Positions 1 to 5,986 of a stretch of DNA of 10,471 nt are shown here, one piece after another (position 1 is the stretch's first letter; each line of letters starts with the position of its first letter). The stretch comes from Hadesarchaea archaeon (GTDB lineage Archaea; Hadarchaeota; Hadarchaeia; Hadarchaeales; Hadarchaeaceae). Location: assembly GCA_029880065.1 (NCBI GenBank), contig JAOUPD010000036.1:1-10471 (forward strand), read 5' to 3'. The notes under the pieces are model-generated. The model did no database searches. It was not told the origin of the DNA and was given only the letters and a program-made list of their open reading frames with translations. The position numbers and the translations under genes are program-made.

Positions 1-1228
1 TATTCGCATAAAAAGATGGGCTCTTCCAGCCGGTATCGGGGTCTGTAGGATCCGCAACTTTTACTCTCCACTCATCGCTGCTCGCGCTTCCCCGCTCGTA
101 GGTCAGCTCGGAGTGGAAGTAGTAGTCGATCGGGGGCTTGGTCAGCTCGGGAGACCGAATCACATAGGATCTAGAAACGGAATCGCTGATCGAGCCAATG
201 CTCCACTCTATCTTGTTGTAATCTTCATCGTAGCTGCTGACGATCCCGCCCTTCGCGTCGGCCACGGTCCAAGAGCTTGGGAAGTAATCGATAAGGGTCG
301 CGTTTTCAACTTGGCTCGAAACCTCCGCGGTGATTTTCATGGTCACCAAGCTGAGTGGCGGAACTTTGTGCTGACCTACACGATCTCCAGACAATTGACG
401 GTCGAACGTCACTACGATTTCCTTACCACATCCCCGGGTTCCTGAGATCGCGCATGAGAACCCTGAGCTTTGCGCCGAGAAGTAAACGCATTTGTTGTCC
501 TTCCCTGCCCAAGTGGTTGTAAGCCCCTGCCACGCGTTATCGTAGTGATAGAGGGCGACCCTGCCCGCATCGATTTGGTTGGCATGAATCCATGACTTGG
601 GGACGCTGAACACTATCGTAGCGCTCTCGATGAGGTTCTCTTGAACGCTAGTTGAGATATCGAGGTACGCGTAAACGGCGGCGAACTTCAAAGCTGGTAG
701 ACCGGCTGGCCCACTCGCAAAGGTTCTCACGGTAATACTCACATCTGCCGAGTTCTCCAAGAGCGTGATCGTGACTTCCTCTAATGGCATGTTTTCGCAG
801 GCGCTGAAATCCGCCGTGCCACTTTCACCCGCAGCGATGTTACCTATCACCACCGTAATGGCTCCGGAAGAAATGCTGATCTGATTCTCTACGACTTGGT
901 TATCCGCCACTTGGTTCTCGGTTATCTGATTATCGAGGGGCCGATTCTCTAGTATAACTCCCGTCCAAGCCTCGACGAGTTGCCAAGCAGCTAAGGCTTG
1001 AACGACCCCAGTCCAAGTCTCAATGAGAACATGATTCTCCGATATTTGGTTGTCCGCTAGCTGATTCTCTGCAGGCTGGGCTCCAGCGTCTTGTGTGCTG
1101 GTAATCGTGATAGCTGCGGGTGGGCTGAGCAAGAGCAGCGTGAGCAGGACAGGCACCGCTACCGCACCCGCCCTCTGTCCTAGGCTCGGCTTCGCCCAGC
1201 CCCCTAGCTCACTACCCACCGAACTCAC
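1..1228 (-). CDS. Secreted PGF-pre-PGF type surface protein, C-terminus cut by window edge
   Basis: The minus strand is open without a stop from a GTG at 1228 to base 1, giving 409 codons. Counting from that GTG, residues 22-40 form a hydrophobic signal-peptide-like segment (AVAVPVLLTLLLLSPPAA). Residues 53-117 hold short xENQx/xDNQx repeats around two WTGV units. Residues about 120-262 match the archaeal PGF-pre-PGF domain, with the typical KSWI..NQID...V.LYHYD..W..L pattern ending in SGFSCAISG. Residues about 270-395 look like a DUF11-like beta-sandwich (YFPSSW, KIEWSIGSISDS, RSPELTKPP). The protein is probably exported and displayed on the cell envelope. The GTG overlaps the upstream regulator by 17 bases. 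In-frame ATGs at 1273 and 1285 are alternatives and lie nearer usable GAGG-type ribosome sites, but would overlap the regulator by 62-74 bases. The true end and any PGF-CTERM anchor lie outside the window. Confidence 0.85.
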   Translation of the reverse strand, partial: MSSVGSELGGWAKPSLGQRAGAVAVPVLLTLLLLSPPAAITITSTQDAGAQPAENQLADNQISENHVLIETWTGVVQALAAWQLVEAWTGVILENRPLDNQITENQVADNQVVENQISISSGAITVVIGNIAAGESGTADFSACENMPLEEVTITLLENSADVSITVRTFASGPAGLPALKFAAVYAYLDISTSVQENLIESATIVFSVPKSWIHANQIDAGRVALYHYDNAWQGLTTTWAGKDNKCVYFSAQSSGFSCAISGTRGCGKEIVVTFDRQLSGDRVGQHKVPPLSLVTMKITAEVSSQVENATLIDYFPSSWTVADAKGGIVSSYDEDYNKIEWSIGSISDSVSRSYVIRSPELTKPPIDYYFHSELTYERGSASSDEWRVKVADPTDPDTGWKSPSFYAN

Positions 1229-1529
1229 CCTCCCTAGTTGCGAGAGGTTGCTTAGAGGCGCGGCTCTGGGCATTGCCCCCCTCATCCGCCTCCCTCAGCA
1301 GACCCGCGAAGTACTCGATCCCCCTCGCTGTGAGCTTGGCAAGCTTCCTAGGCCTTCCACGGCTGAAACGAGGCTCCTTCTCGACCTCGATGAACCCCAA
1401 AATCTCCAATCGCTTGAATAATCGCGAAATTTTCCAAGAAGGGAGCCCTGTGGATAGGCAGAGGTCAGTCTGACTAACCTTATCGTTTGAAAGGAGCTGC
1501 TTTCCTATAATCTGAATACGCATTTCCAT
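1212..1529 (-). CDS. Small winged-helix transcriptional regulator
   Basis: Starting at ATG 1529 the protein has 105 residues. Residues about 1-75 read as a winged helix: a first helix (MRIQIIGKQLL), a helix-turn-helix around VSQTDLCLSTGLPSWKISRL, and a basic wing (EKEPRFSRGRPRKLAKLT) followed by RGIEYF. This resembles ArsR/MarR/IclR-type domains, but I cannot assign a family. The last 25 residues are polar and low in complexity. A TTG at 1538 extends the frame by three codons and an ATG at 1523 is also possible. I chose 1529 because a weak TATA-like box (TGTAAAAT) sits about 25 bases upstream and there is no Shine-Dalgarno sequence, which fits a leaderless message. The stop overlaps the start of the surface-protein gene on the same strand, so the two are probably co-transcribed and this regulator may control that gene. 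Confidence 0.7.
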   Translation of the reverse strand: MEMRIQIIGKQLLSNDKVSQTDLCLSTGLPSWKISRLFKRLEILGFIEVEKEPRFSRGRPRKLAKLTARGIEYFAGLLREADEGGNAQSRASKQPLATREGEFGG

Positions 1530-1550
1530 TGGTGGCAACCAATTTTCGCC

Positions 1551-1558
1551 ATTTTACA
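1551..1558 (-). promoter_or_regulatory. Weak TATA-like box before the winged-helix gene
   Basis: On the minus strand this reads TGTAAAAT, centred about 25 bases before the ATG at 1529. The match to archaeal TATA boxes is poor. The spacing, and the lack of a ribosome-binding site, are what suggest it. Confidence 0.3.
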
Positions 1559-1665
1559 CTTCAATCTCGGTTTTCGGCACGTTTAAGGCGGGAAAGCTAA
1601 TCCAGCCATCATGGCCCATCCCGAAACCTTCAAAAAACAAACTGCTCGTCCGCTCAGACTAACCC

Positions 1666-1710
1666 ATATCGGATTTTTTCGAAACCTTTTTAACAAAAAG
1701 TGAACATCCG
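1666..1710 (+). promoter_or_regulatory. Promoter-like element A (copy of the element at 3265)
   Basis: Thirty-five of 45 positions match 3265-3309 without gaps. Within it, ATATCGGATTTTT followed by (T/C)CGAAACCTTT is identical apart from one base. CGAAACC looks like a BRE, CTTTTTAA like a TATA box, and ACATCCG lies where transcription would begin. An ATG follows at 1714, at nearly the same distance as the ATG after the other copy. A degenerate third match (CCGAAACCTTCAAAAAACAA) begins near 1620. No sizeable plus-strand gene follows; the signal peptidase gene lies on the opposite strand. Confidence 0.55.
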
Positions 1711-1713
1711 ACA

Positions 1714-1791
1714 ATGAACGAAAATGGCCAAAGAAGACATCAGCGATTAGAGATAACAAAATTTAGATTTGGTTCTCTAAGAGATGTATGA
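1714..1791 (+). CDS. Possible 25-residue leaderless ORF
   Basis: The ATG lies about 25 bases after the TATA-like part of element A, where a leaderless archaeal message would start. The frame runs 25 codons to TGA and encodes a basic, polar peptide (starts MNENGQRRHQRLEI). I recognise no domain. An overlapping ATG at 1724 opens only eight codons. It is listed because of its promoter context; the transcript could equally be a non-coding or antisense RNA, or have no role. Confidence 0.2.
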   Translation: MNENGQRRHQRLEITKFRFGSLRDV

Positions 1792-1825
1792 TGCTTGCCT
1801 TTTTACTCGGAATCAGCTGCCGAAC

Positions 1826-2305
1826 TCACTTAGCCACGTAGATCACACCGATCACGAGGCCCTTGAGGTCATCCTCCGATACAAAGTAGGCACTGATAGC
1901 AGTTTTCGCGTCCGATTCCGATCGATTGTCCCCCTTAGTTTCAAATCGATATTCTCCATTTTTCATTATTTCGATTATCCTGTGAGCGATGGGCCCCTCC
2001 CCAGGTTTAGTCGGGTGGTCGTAGATGATAATGTCGCCAACTTTGAGCTCTGCCGGATCGACTTCGACCCAAAGGACCTTATCGTTTTCCCCGAACGTTG
2101 GCTCCATGCTGTTTCCGCTAACGGTGGAGTAAGAGATTCTTTGATCGAGGTAGGCCTCATATCCATGAAAGAGCTCGACCCAATTGTCTATTCCTTCAGG
2201 AAGAGGGCGCACACGTTCGGGTCTCAATTCAGAGCTGAGCCATCCGATTCCCGTAATCGTAACCAGAACGAGAAGCGCGAAGATTGCCGTCATCTTCTTG
2301 TCCAT
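1826..2305 (-). CDS. Archaeal signal peptidase I (S26 family)
   Basis: This is a membrane-anchored serine peptidase that removes signal peptides from exported proteins on the outer face of the membrane. Counting from the GTG at 2308, one N-terminal membrane helix covers residues 6-25. Box B is SGNSMEPT with the nucleophile Ser67. The archaeal-type general base appears in AHRII as His109, where bacteria have Lys. The conserved acidic motif is TKGDNRSESD, with Asp127 and Asp133. At about 160 residues it lacks the extra C-terminal membrane helix of many archaeal homologues. I prefer the ATG at 2305 (159 residues) to the GTG just before it; AAAGGTGA upstream serves as ribosome site. It lies 145 bases downstream of the zinc-ribbon membrane protein on the same strand, but has its own TATA box. 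That neighbour is a candidate substrate; this is inference. Confidence 0.9.
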   Translation of the reverse strand: MDKKMTAIFALLVLVTITGIGWLSSELRPERVRPLPEGIDNWVELFHGYEAYLDQRISYSTVSGNSMEPTFGENDKVLWVEVDPAELKVGDIIIYDHPTKPGEGPIAHRIIEIMKNGEYRFETKGDNRSESDAKTAISAYFVSEDDLKGLVIGVIYVAK

Positions 2306-2344
2306 CACGTTTCACCTTTCAACCAAGTAGGTAATTACTCGAAA

Positions 2345-2352
2345 GATATAAG
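2345..2352 (-). promoter_or_regulatory. TATA box for signal peptidase gene
   Basis: The minus strand reads CTTATATC here, about 40 bases before the ATG at 2305. This would give a leader of roughly 15-20 bases that includes the GGTGA ribosome site. Confidence 0.5.
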
Positions 2353-2414
2353 TTATCTACTTCGCATCGAGATCTTTCTCCCCAAGTGTTTGGTTTCTAG
2401 CTAGCGCTAAATCA

Positions 2415-2432
2415 AAGAAAAAAAAGGGAGAA
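2415..2432 (-). terminator. Oligo-T terminator after the zinc-ribbon membrane protein
   Basis: On the minus strand, 28 bases after the stop of the 2453-3181 gene, CTCCC is followed by eight T residues, C and TTT. Archaeal RNA polymerase terminates at such T-rich tracts. It separates this gene from the signal peptidase transcript. Confidence 0.5.
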
Positions 2433-2452
2433 GGGGCTTAGGAGCTAGGTCT

Positions 2453-3181
2453 TTACTTCCAGCCCAACAGCTTTATGGGGTCTATGGTAATGCTCCCGTT
2501 AGCTGGTAGCTTATAACCGCTGCCGTTGTTGTCCCATACGCAGTTTATGCGGAGCCAGCCAGAAGTTGTACCGTAGCCGCTGTTTTCGTGTGGCGTTGTG
2601 GCTTTGTGAGAGTTAACACTGTCGCCAGCGTTTTCTTCGGTGATGGTAAATGACCCACTGGCAGCCAACGACACGTTCATGTTATCCACGTGAACGTATG
2701 CCATGTTGTCAGTTCCCACCTTGACGGCGACGACTATATCGAAGGACGTCTCGTAGGCGATATTCACAGATCCCGTAGTGGCTTCGATGACACCAAGAAT
2801 ACTAGCGTCTCCGGACAAATTATCTGTATCAGTGTAGGTACCGTGCGCTATTATGTACACGTTCTCTATCCCTGAGGCTGTGCCTGCGGGTATTCCTCCA
2901 GCGAAGACGACTCCCTGCCCTGCTACTGCTGAGATACTCGCGGCTCCTGCGGGTACTTGTCCCAAAAGCGCCCATGCCCCTAGTCCTACTACTATCACTA
3001 TGACGGTTGCCGCAGCTACCCAAGGAAGTTTACTGGTCATCTCTTTTCGCACCTCTTTTTTTTCCGTTCTTACTCTAGATGCCCCAACAGATACATAATC
3101 CAATCTCCCTTTACAACGCGGGCATTCCTTTGGTTGTGGGATCTTTGACTCCCACTCATATCCACATCGAGGACACTTCAT
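2453..3181 (-). CDS. Zinc ribbon / membrane helix / ectodomain protein of unknown function
   Basis: The 242-residue protein has three parts. Residues 1-28 form a zinc ribbon with CPRC at 3-6 and CPRC at 20-23, of the CPRCGYEWESK...PKECPRCKGRL type common in archaeal proteins. Residues 29-52 are charged. Residues 53-75 are a strongly hydrophobic helix (WVAAATVIVIVVGLGAWALL), followed by an Ala/Gly stretch with small residues suitable for cleavage. Residues about 85-242 are Thr/Ser/Asn-rich, predicted beta-strand, with four N-glycosylation sequons (Asn121, 169, 219, 228) and one Cys. The positive residues before the helix put the zinc ribbon in the cytoplasm and the rest outside. No PGF or pilin-type N-terminus is present. 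I do not recognise the ectodomain; a TasA-like fibre subunit or a signalling receptor are both possible. ATG 3181 fits the TATA box at 3207-3214 as a leaderless start. Confidence 0.85.
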   Translation of the reverse strand: MKCPRCGYEWESKIPQPKECPRCKGRLDYVSVGASRVRTEKKEVRKEMTSKLPWVAAATVIVIVVGLGAWALLGQVPAGAASISAVAGQGVVFAGGIPAGTASGIENVYIIAHGTYTDTDNLSGDASILGVIEATTGSVNIAYETSFDIVVAVKVGTDNMAYVHVDNMNVSLAASGSFTITEENAGDSVNSHKATTPHENSGYGTTSGWLRINCVWDNNGSGYKLPANGSITIDPIKLLGWK

Positions 3182-3206
3182 ACGAATATTTTTCTTGAAA
3201 AACGTG

Positions 3207-3214
3207 CATAAATA
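3207..3214 (-). promoter_or_regulatory. TATA box for the zinc-ribbon membrane protein
   Basis: The minus strand reads TATTTATG, centred about 30 bases before the ATG at 3181. There is no ribosome-binding site, so the message is probably leaderless or nearly so. Confidence 0.6.
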
Positions 3215-3264
3215 GCTTTGCTCATTTTGCTACTACTATGATTATGAACTTGTTTAAGATAAAT

Positions 3265-3309
3265 ATATCGGATTTTTCCGAAACCTTTAATAAGAAAGTT
3301 CAACATTCG
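3265..3309 (+). promoter_or_regulatory. Promoter-like element B upstream of the AbiEi-like gene
   Basis: This is the partner of element A: ATATCGGATTTTT, then CCGAAACC (BRE-like), CTTTAATA (TATA-like) and CAACATTCG. An ATG at 3312 lies at the expected start distance but opens only five codons before TAA. The productive promoter is probably the downstream half-copy at 3324-3339. Confidence 0.55.
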
Positions 3310-3339
3310 TTATGTATTCGTTACTTTAATAAGAAAGTT
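3285..3339 (+). repeat. Tandem 16-base promoter repeat, 39-base period
   Basis: CTTTAATAAGAAAGTT occurs exactly at 3285-3300 and 3324-3339, each followed three or four bases later by CATTC. The second copy places its TATA-like CTTTAATA 29 bases before the GTG at 3357, so it is likely the working promoter of the regulator gene. The first copy is the core of element B. Confidence 0.7.
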
Positions 3340-3356
3340 TGGGCATTCTTTAATAT

Positions 3357-3986
3357 GTGAAGAAGATTAATCGTGTTCTCCGCGAGATTCTCTACCGCTT
3401 CTATGAGCAGAATGAATCCTTCATGAGCCAGAAATCGCTTGCGCAGGCGTGTGAGCTTTCCATGGATACCGTAAACCGCGTTGTAACCAAGCTCAACCAG
3501 TTCCACACAATCAAGAAGAAGCCCCTCGGGTTCAGAGTGGTGGATCCGAAGAAGGTCCTCACCTACTGGGCCTGCACTCGCAACCTCGCCCGCGATATAT
3601 CCTACTCAACCTACTCGTCCGACTCGGTGGTCAAGATCGAGGATAAAATGCCGCACGGTGCCGTCTTCACAGCATTTTCCGGCTACCGGCGGAGGTTCGG
3701 AAAGACTCCAACCCATTACGAGCAAGTATTCGTCTACGCCGATCCCGCGGAGGTGCGACGGAGGTTCCCAGAAAGCCCCGCCGAACGGAAAAACGTTTTC
3801 GTGATGAGGCCTGATCCCCACTTAGCGCAGACGAACAAGGACGGTGCAGCTCCGATTGCTCAAATTTATGTCGACCTCTGGCAACTCGGCGGGGACCCCG
3901 CTGACCGATTTCTGTTGGAGCTGGAAACTAAGCTCAAAGCAAAGCCCATCGAGGCCCTGAAGGCGCTGGCGCAGAAGAGCCCCTGA
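3357..3986 (+). CDS. AbiEi-like winged-helix transcriptional regulator
   Basis: The protein has 209 residues. Residues 5-65 form a winged helix, with FMSQKSLAQACELSMDTVNR as helix-turn-helix and a basic wing ending GFRVVDP. The C-terminal part has the pattern I associate with AbiEi-type antitoxin regulators (type IV toxin-antitoxin): GAVFTAFSGY at 101-110, YEQVFVYAD at 121-129, NVFVMRPDP at 146-154, QIYVDLWQL at 169-177 and a final ADRFLLEL. No AbiEii-like nucleotidyltransferase toxin lies next to it, so it is an orphan here and probably a general DNA-binding regulator. The GTG start has no ribosome site and sits 29 bases after a TATA box, so the message is likely leaderless. The tandem elements upstream could be its own operator, and the copy at 1666 a second target; this is inference. 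Family assignment is moderate. Confidence 0.7.
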   Translation: MKKINRVLREILYRFYEQNESFMSQKSLAQACELSMDTVNRVVTKLNQFHTIKKKPLGFRVVDPKKVLTYWACTRNLARDISYSTYSSDSVVKIEDKMPHGAVFTAFSGYRRRFGKTPTHYEQVFVYADPAEVRRRFPESPAERKNVFVMRPDPHLAQTNKDGAAPIAQIYVDLWQLGGDPADRFLLELETKLKAKPIEALKALAQKSP

Positions 3987-3996
3987 TTTTTCCGTC

Positions 3997-4290
3997 CTAA
4001 GAGAAAACTCCGACGAAATCCTGAAAATCGTCCACGAACCAGATTGCGCCCACCACCACAAGGAAATAACTTACCCGCTTATGCTGAGTCCTCGAGTTCA
4101 GCCCTATGCCCACGCCCACGCAGACAGCACCGTATATCCAGTGATGCAGGCGTGGCAGGGCCAACGCTTCCCAAACCGGTCCGAGCCAGAGATACCAGAT
4201 AGCCAAGCTCGCGAGACCAAATGATGCAGCAAAGAGAATTATCTCTACTCGCGAGAACTCCCTCATGCCACTACCTAGCGTTCGTTTCAC
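3997..4290 (-). CDS. Small membrane protein of unknown function, coupled to tpiA
   Basis: The 97-residue frame has three hydrophobic segments at about residues 16-34, 45-63 and 72-88, with an acidic end (VDDFQDFVG). I do not recognise a family. The GTG start overlaps the tpiA stop by four bases (GTGA), the usual sign of translational coupling. An ATG eight codons in (4266) is a possible alternative start. It is convergent with the AbiEi-like gene, with only ten bases between stops. It may share the tpiA transcript without sharing its function. Confidence 0.65.
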   Translation of the reverse strand: MKRTLGSGMREFSRVEIILFAASFGLASLAIWYLWLGPVWEALALPRLHHWIYGAVCVGVGIGLNSRTQHKRVSYFLVVVGAIWFVDDFQDFVGVFS

Positions 4291-4967
4291 TTCAAAGTTA
4301 TTCCCTTCGCGACATCCAACATCGCCGCTCGGGGGTCGGTAGCCTTCACAACGCTCGATGCAAGTAGCACACCCTCGGCACCCAGCTCCAGCGCGATTCG
4401 CGTGTCTTCGCCGCTTGTTATCCCCGCGCCGCAGAGCACCCGAACATCAGGGTTGACCTCGTGCACCAGCTTTACCGCGTCGCTCACTACTTCGGGCTTG
4501 ACTTTTGACACCGCCCGCCCAGTCCCTATCAGCTCGGGAGGCTCGACCGCGACCATATCGGGCCTGAATGCCGCGACCTTCTTACAAACCTCCGGGTCCT
4601 TCGCACAGACCACGCTAGTTAACTCTAACTCTCGCAGGCGCTTCACCACCTGCTCGATCTCCTCAGACTGAATCTGGTGCTCCGAGTGATTAATCAACGA
4701 ACCAATGGCCCCTGTTGCCTTCAGCGTCTCTGCTATCAACCATCCCGTGTGGGCACCCGGGGCGATGGAGTCAACGTGCTGCGCGAGGACTGGGATGTCA
4801 ACCTGACTCGCGACCCTGTAAAGATCGAGGTTCTGGGGGGCGACTGCGACGCTTATCCCTTCCTCCTTGGCCACCTCGGCGATCGTTTTGGCAAGTTCCA
4901 CCGCTCGCTCACCCACCGATTGAGGGTAGGTTTTGAAGTTTACGATTACTACTGGTGTTTTCAACAA
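4287..4967 (-). CDS. tpiA: Triosephosphate isomerase, archaeal type
   Basis: TpiA interconverts glyceraldehyde 3-phosphate and dihydroxyacetone phosphate in glycolysis and gluconeogenesis in the cytoplasm. The 226 residues match the short archaeal form (about 220-230, against about 250 in bacteria). Catalytic residues are visible: Lys12 in VNFKTYP, His94 in LINHSEH and Glu142 in VAVEPPELIGTG, followed by the loop-6 region. Phosphate-binding elements are CGAGITSGED (179-188) and GVLLASSVVK (199-208). Translation appears to start at one of two adjacent TTG codons at 4967 and 4964; a strong GGAGGTG lies five bases before the first. A TATA box lies at 4998-5005. The next gene overlaps the stop by four bases. 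Upstream on the same strand are tRNA-Met and rpiA. Confidence 0.95.
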   Translation of the reverse strand: MLKTPVVIVNFKTYPQSVGERAVELAKTIAEVAKEEGISVAVAPQNLDLYRVASQVDIPVLAQHVDSIAPGAHTGWLIAETLKATGAIGSLINHSEHQIQSEEIEQVVKRLRELELTSVVCAKDPEVCKKVAAFRPDMVAVEPPELIGTGRAVSKVKPEVVSDAVKLVHEVNPDVRVLCGAGITSGEDTRIALELGAEGVLLASSVVKATDPRAAMLDVAKGITLK

Positions 4968-4997
4968 ACTACCACCTCCGCCAACTTAGGGTCAACA

Positions 4998-5005
4998 CAT
5001 ATAAA
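4998..5005 (-). promoter_or_regulatory. TATA box for tpiA
   Basis: The minus strand reads TTTATATG, centred 35 bases before the TTG start. The predicted transcript would have a short leader that just includes the GGAGGTG ribosome site at 4973-4979. Confidence 0.6.
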
Positions 5006-5061
5006 TTATTTCGTGTCATCGATCCTTGGTACATTTTTGGAAGCTGTTGCCGAAGAAGTAG

Positions 5062-5183
5062 TGGTGCCGGAGCGGGGAGTTGAACCCCGACCTCGAGATT
5101 TCTCACATCATCTCGTGAATCAGCACTCACAACCGCCGATCAGGTTATGAGTCTCGCGCTCGGACCACCTGAGCTACTCCGGC
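5062..5183 (-). tRNA. tRNA-Met (CAU), elongator type, with a 46-base intron
   Basis: The acceptor stem GCCGGAG (5183-5177) pairs perfectly with CTCCGGC (5072-5066); A73 is at 5065 and CCA is encoded at 5064-5062. The D stem is GCTC/GAGC, the anticodon stem CGAGA/TCTCG, and the T stem CGGGG/CCCCG with loop TTCAACT. The anticodon CAT is at 5149-5147. The intron is 5145-5100, at the canonical 37/38 position. A bulge-helix-bulge can be drawn: CTCA (32-35) pairs with TGAG in the intron, flanked by three-base bulges TAA and AAA. The anticodon stem lacks the three G-C pairs of initiator tRNA, and the GCCGG start is typical of archaeal elongator Met; tRNA-Ile2 is less likely. Confidence 0.93.
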
Positions 5184-5204
5184 ATTAATCAATTTATGCC
5201 TCAA

Positions 5205-5212
5205 ATTCTTAA
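5205..5212 (-). promoter_or_regulatory. Possible TATA box for tRNA-Met
   Basis: The minus strand reads TTAAGAAT, centred about 25 bases before the first tRNA base. It overlaps the rpiA stop codon, so the tRNA could alternatively be processed from the rpiA transcript. Confidence 0.3.
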
Positions 5213-5916
5213 GCTTTGACGCTTTGCACAAACTTCAAAAAATCTTTCTTCAATCGCAGCTTTGCACAGCCTCTTTCATACCCCACTAGCACAAGATCTG
5301 CAGCATTCACAAAAATCCCGTTTTCAACAACGCCCGGCACGCGATTGATTGCCGCCTCGAGCTGAGCTGGTTTAGCCATCCGCGCAAACTTCACGTCCAC
5401 GATGTAGTTGCCATTATCGGTCACAAAAGGTGTTCCCGCCGGAGTCACTCTCAGCTTCGGCTCCCCACCGAGCTTCTCCAGATGTTCCATCGTGTACTCG
5501 CGCGCAAACGGCAACACCTCGACCGGCACGGGCATGCGCTCGCCCAAGTGTCGAACCAATTTTGTTCGGTCCACAACGATGACAACTTTTTGCGCCGCGC
5601 TCGCGACGATTTTCTCTCGGGTTTGCGCTCCACCTCCTCCTTTAATCAGGTTGAAATTCGGGTCGACTTCATCGGCGCCATCTATCATAATATCGAGTTT
5701 TTCGTGGGCATCGAGTGAGCTTAGTTTTAATCCCAACTCATTCGCAAGCCTCTGGGTGGAGGAGGAGCTCGGGATGAAGACCGCCTTGGGCCTTAACTTC
5801 GCTAGGGCTCGAACTACCTGCGCGACCGTCGTACCCGAGCCTAGGCCGACGAGCATGTGTCCCTTTACAAGCTTCGCCGCCGCCTCGGCCGCTGCACGCT
5901 TCCACTCCTCGACCAA
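5209..5916 (-). CDS. rpiA: Ribose-5-phosphate isomerase A
   Basis: RpiA interconverts ribose 5-phosphate and ribulose 5-phosphate, supplying ribose for nucleotides. The 235 residues match the family length. Motifs are GLGSGTT (24-30), PSSSSTQRLA, DGADEVD (79-85, with Asp79 and Asp82), KGGGGAQTREK (92-102, with Lys92 and catalytic Glu101), VVDRTK (114-119) and TDNGNYI (166-172). The TTG at 5916 is the best start: an in-frame stop lies a short way upstream and the conserved N-terminus begins within about 20 residues. A TATA-like box at 5947-5956 serves this gene and apparently also the divergent CBS operon. tRNA-Met and tpiA follow on the same strand. Product assignment is firm; only the start is uncertain. 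Confidence 0.95.
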   Translation of the reverse strand: MVEEWKRAAAEAAAKLVKGHMLVGLGSGTTVAQVVRALAKLRPKAVFIPSSSSTQRLANELGLKLSSLDAHEKLDIMIDGADEVDPNFNLIKGGGGAQTREKIVASAAQKVVIVVDRTKLVRHLGERMPVPVEVLPFAREYTMEHLEKLGGEPKLRVTPAGTPFVTDNGNYIVDVKFARMAKPAQLEAAINRVPGVVENGIFVNAADLVLVGYERGCAKLRLKKDFLKFVQSVKA

Positions 5917-5946
5917 ACTAAACCCCGTGAAGTTTTGTGTTACAAG

Positions 5947-5956
5947 TTTTTAAATA
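5947..5956. promoter_or_regulatory. Near-palindromic TATA box shared by rpiA and the CBS operon
   Basis: The sequence reads TTTTTAAATA on plus and TATTTAAAAA on minus. Its centre is 35.5 bases from the rpiA TTG (5916) and 35.5 bases from the CBS GTG (5987). It is the only good TATA candidate in the 70-base gap. Confidence 0.55.
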
Positions 5957-5986
5957 CCATAATCTATATTGAAGAACGGTGAATCC

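Noticed and set aside
113..445. Plus-strand frame of 110 codons within the surface-protein gene
   Set aside because: The minus strand is continuously open here and encodes recognisable surface-protein domains.
1784..2404. Long plus-strand frame of 206 codons antisense to the signal peptidase
   Set aside because: The opposite strand carries clear signal peptidase motifs; this frame has no recognisable domain. It is kept only as part of the antisense-transcript idea.
5408..5953. Plus-strand frame of 181 codons antisense to rpiA
   Set aside because: It is Ser/Thr-rich, has no domain, and mirrors the strongly supported rpiA gene.
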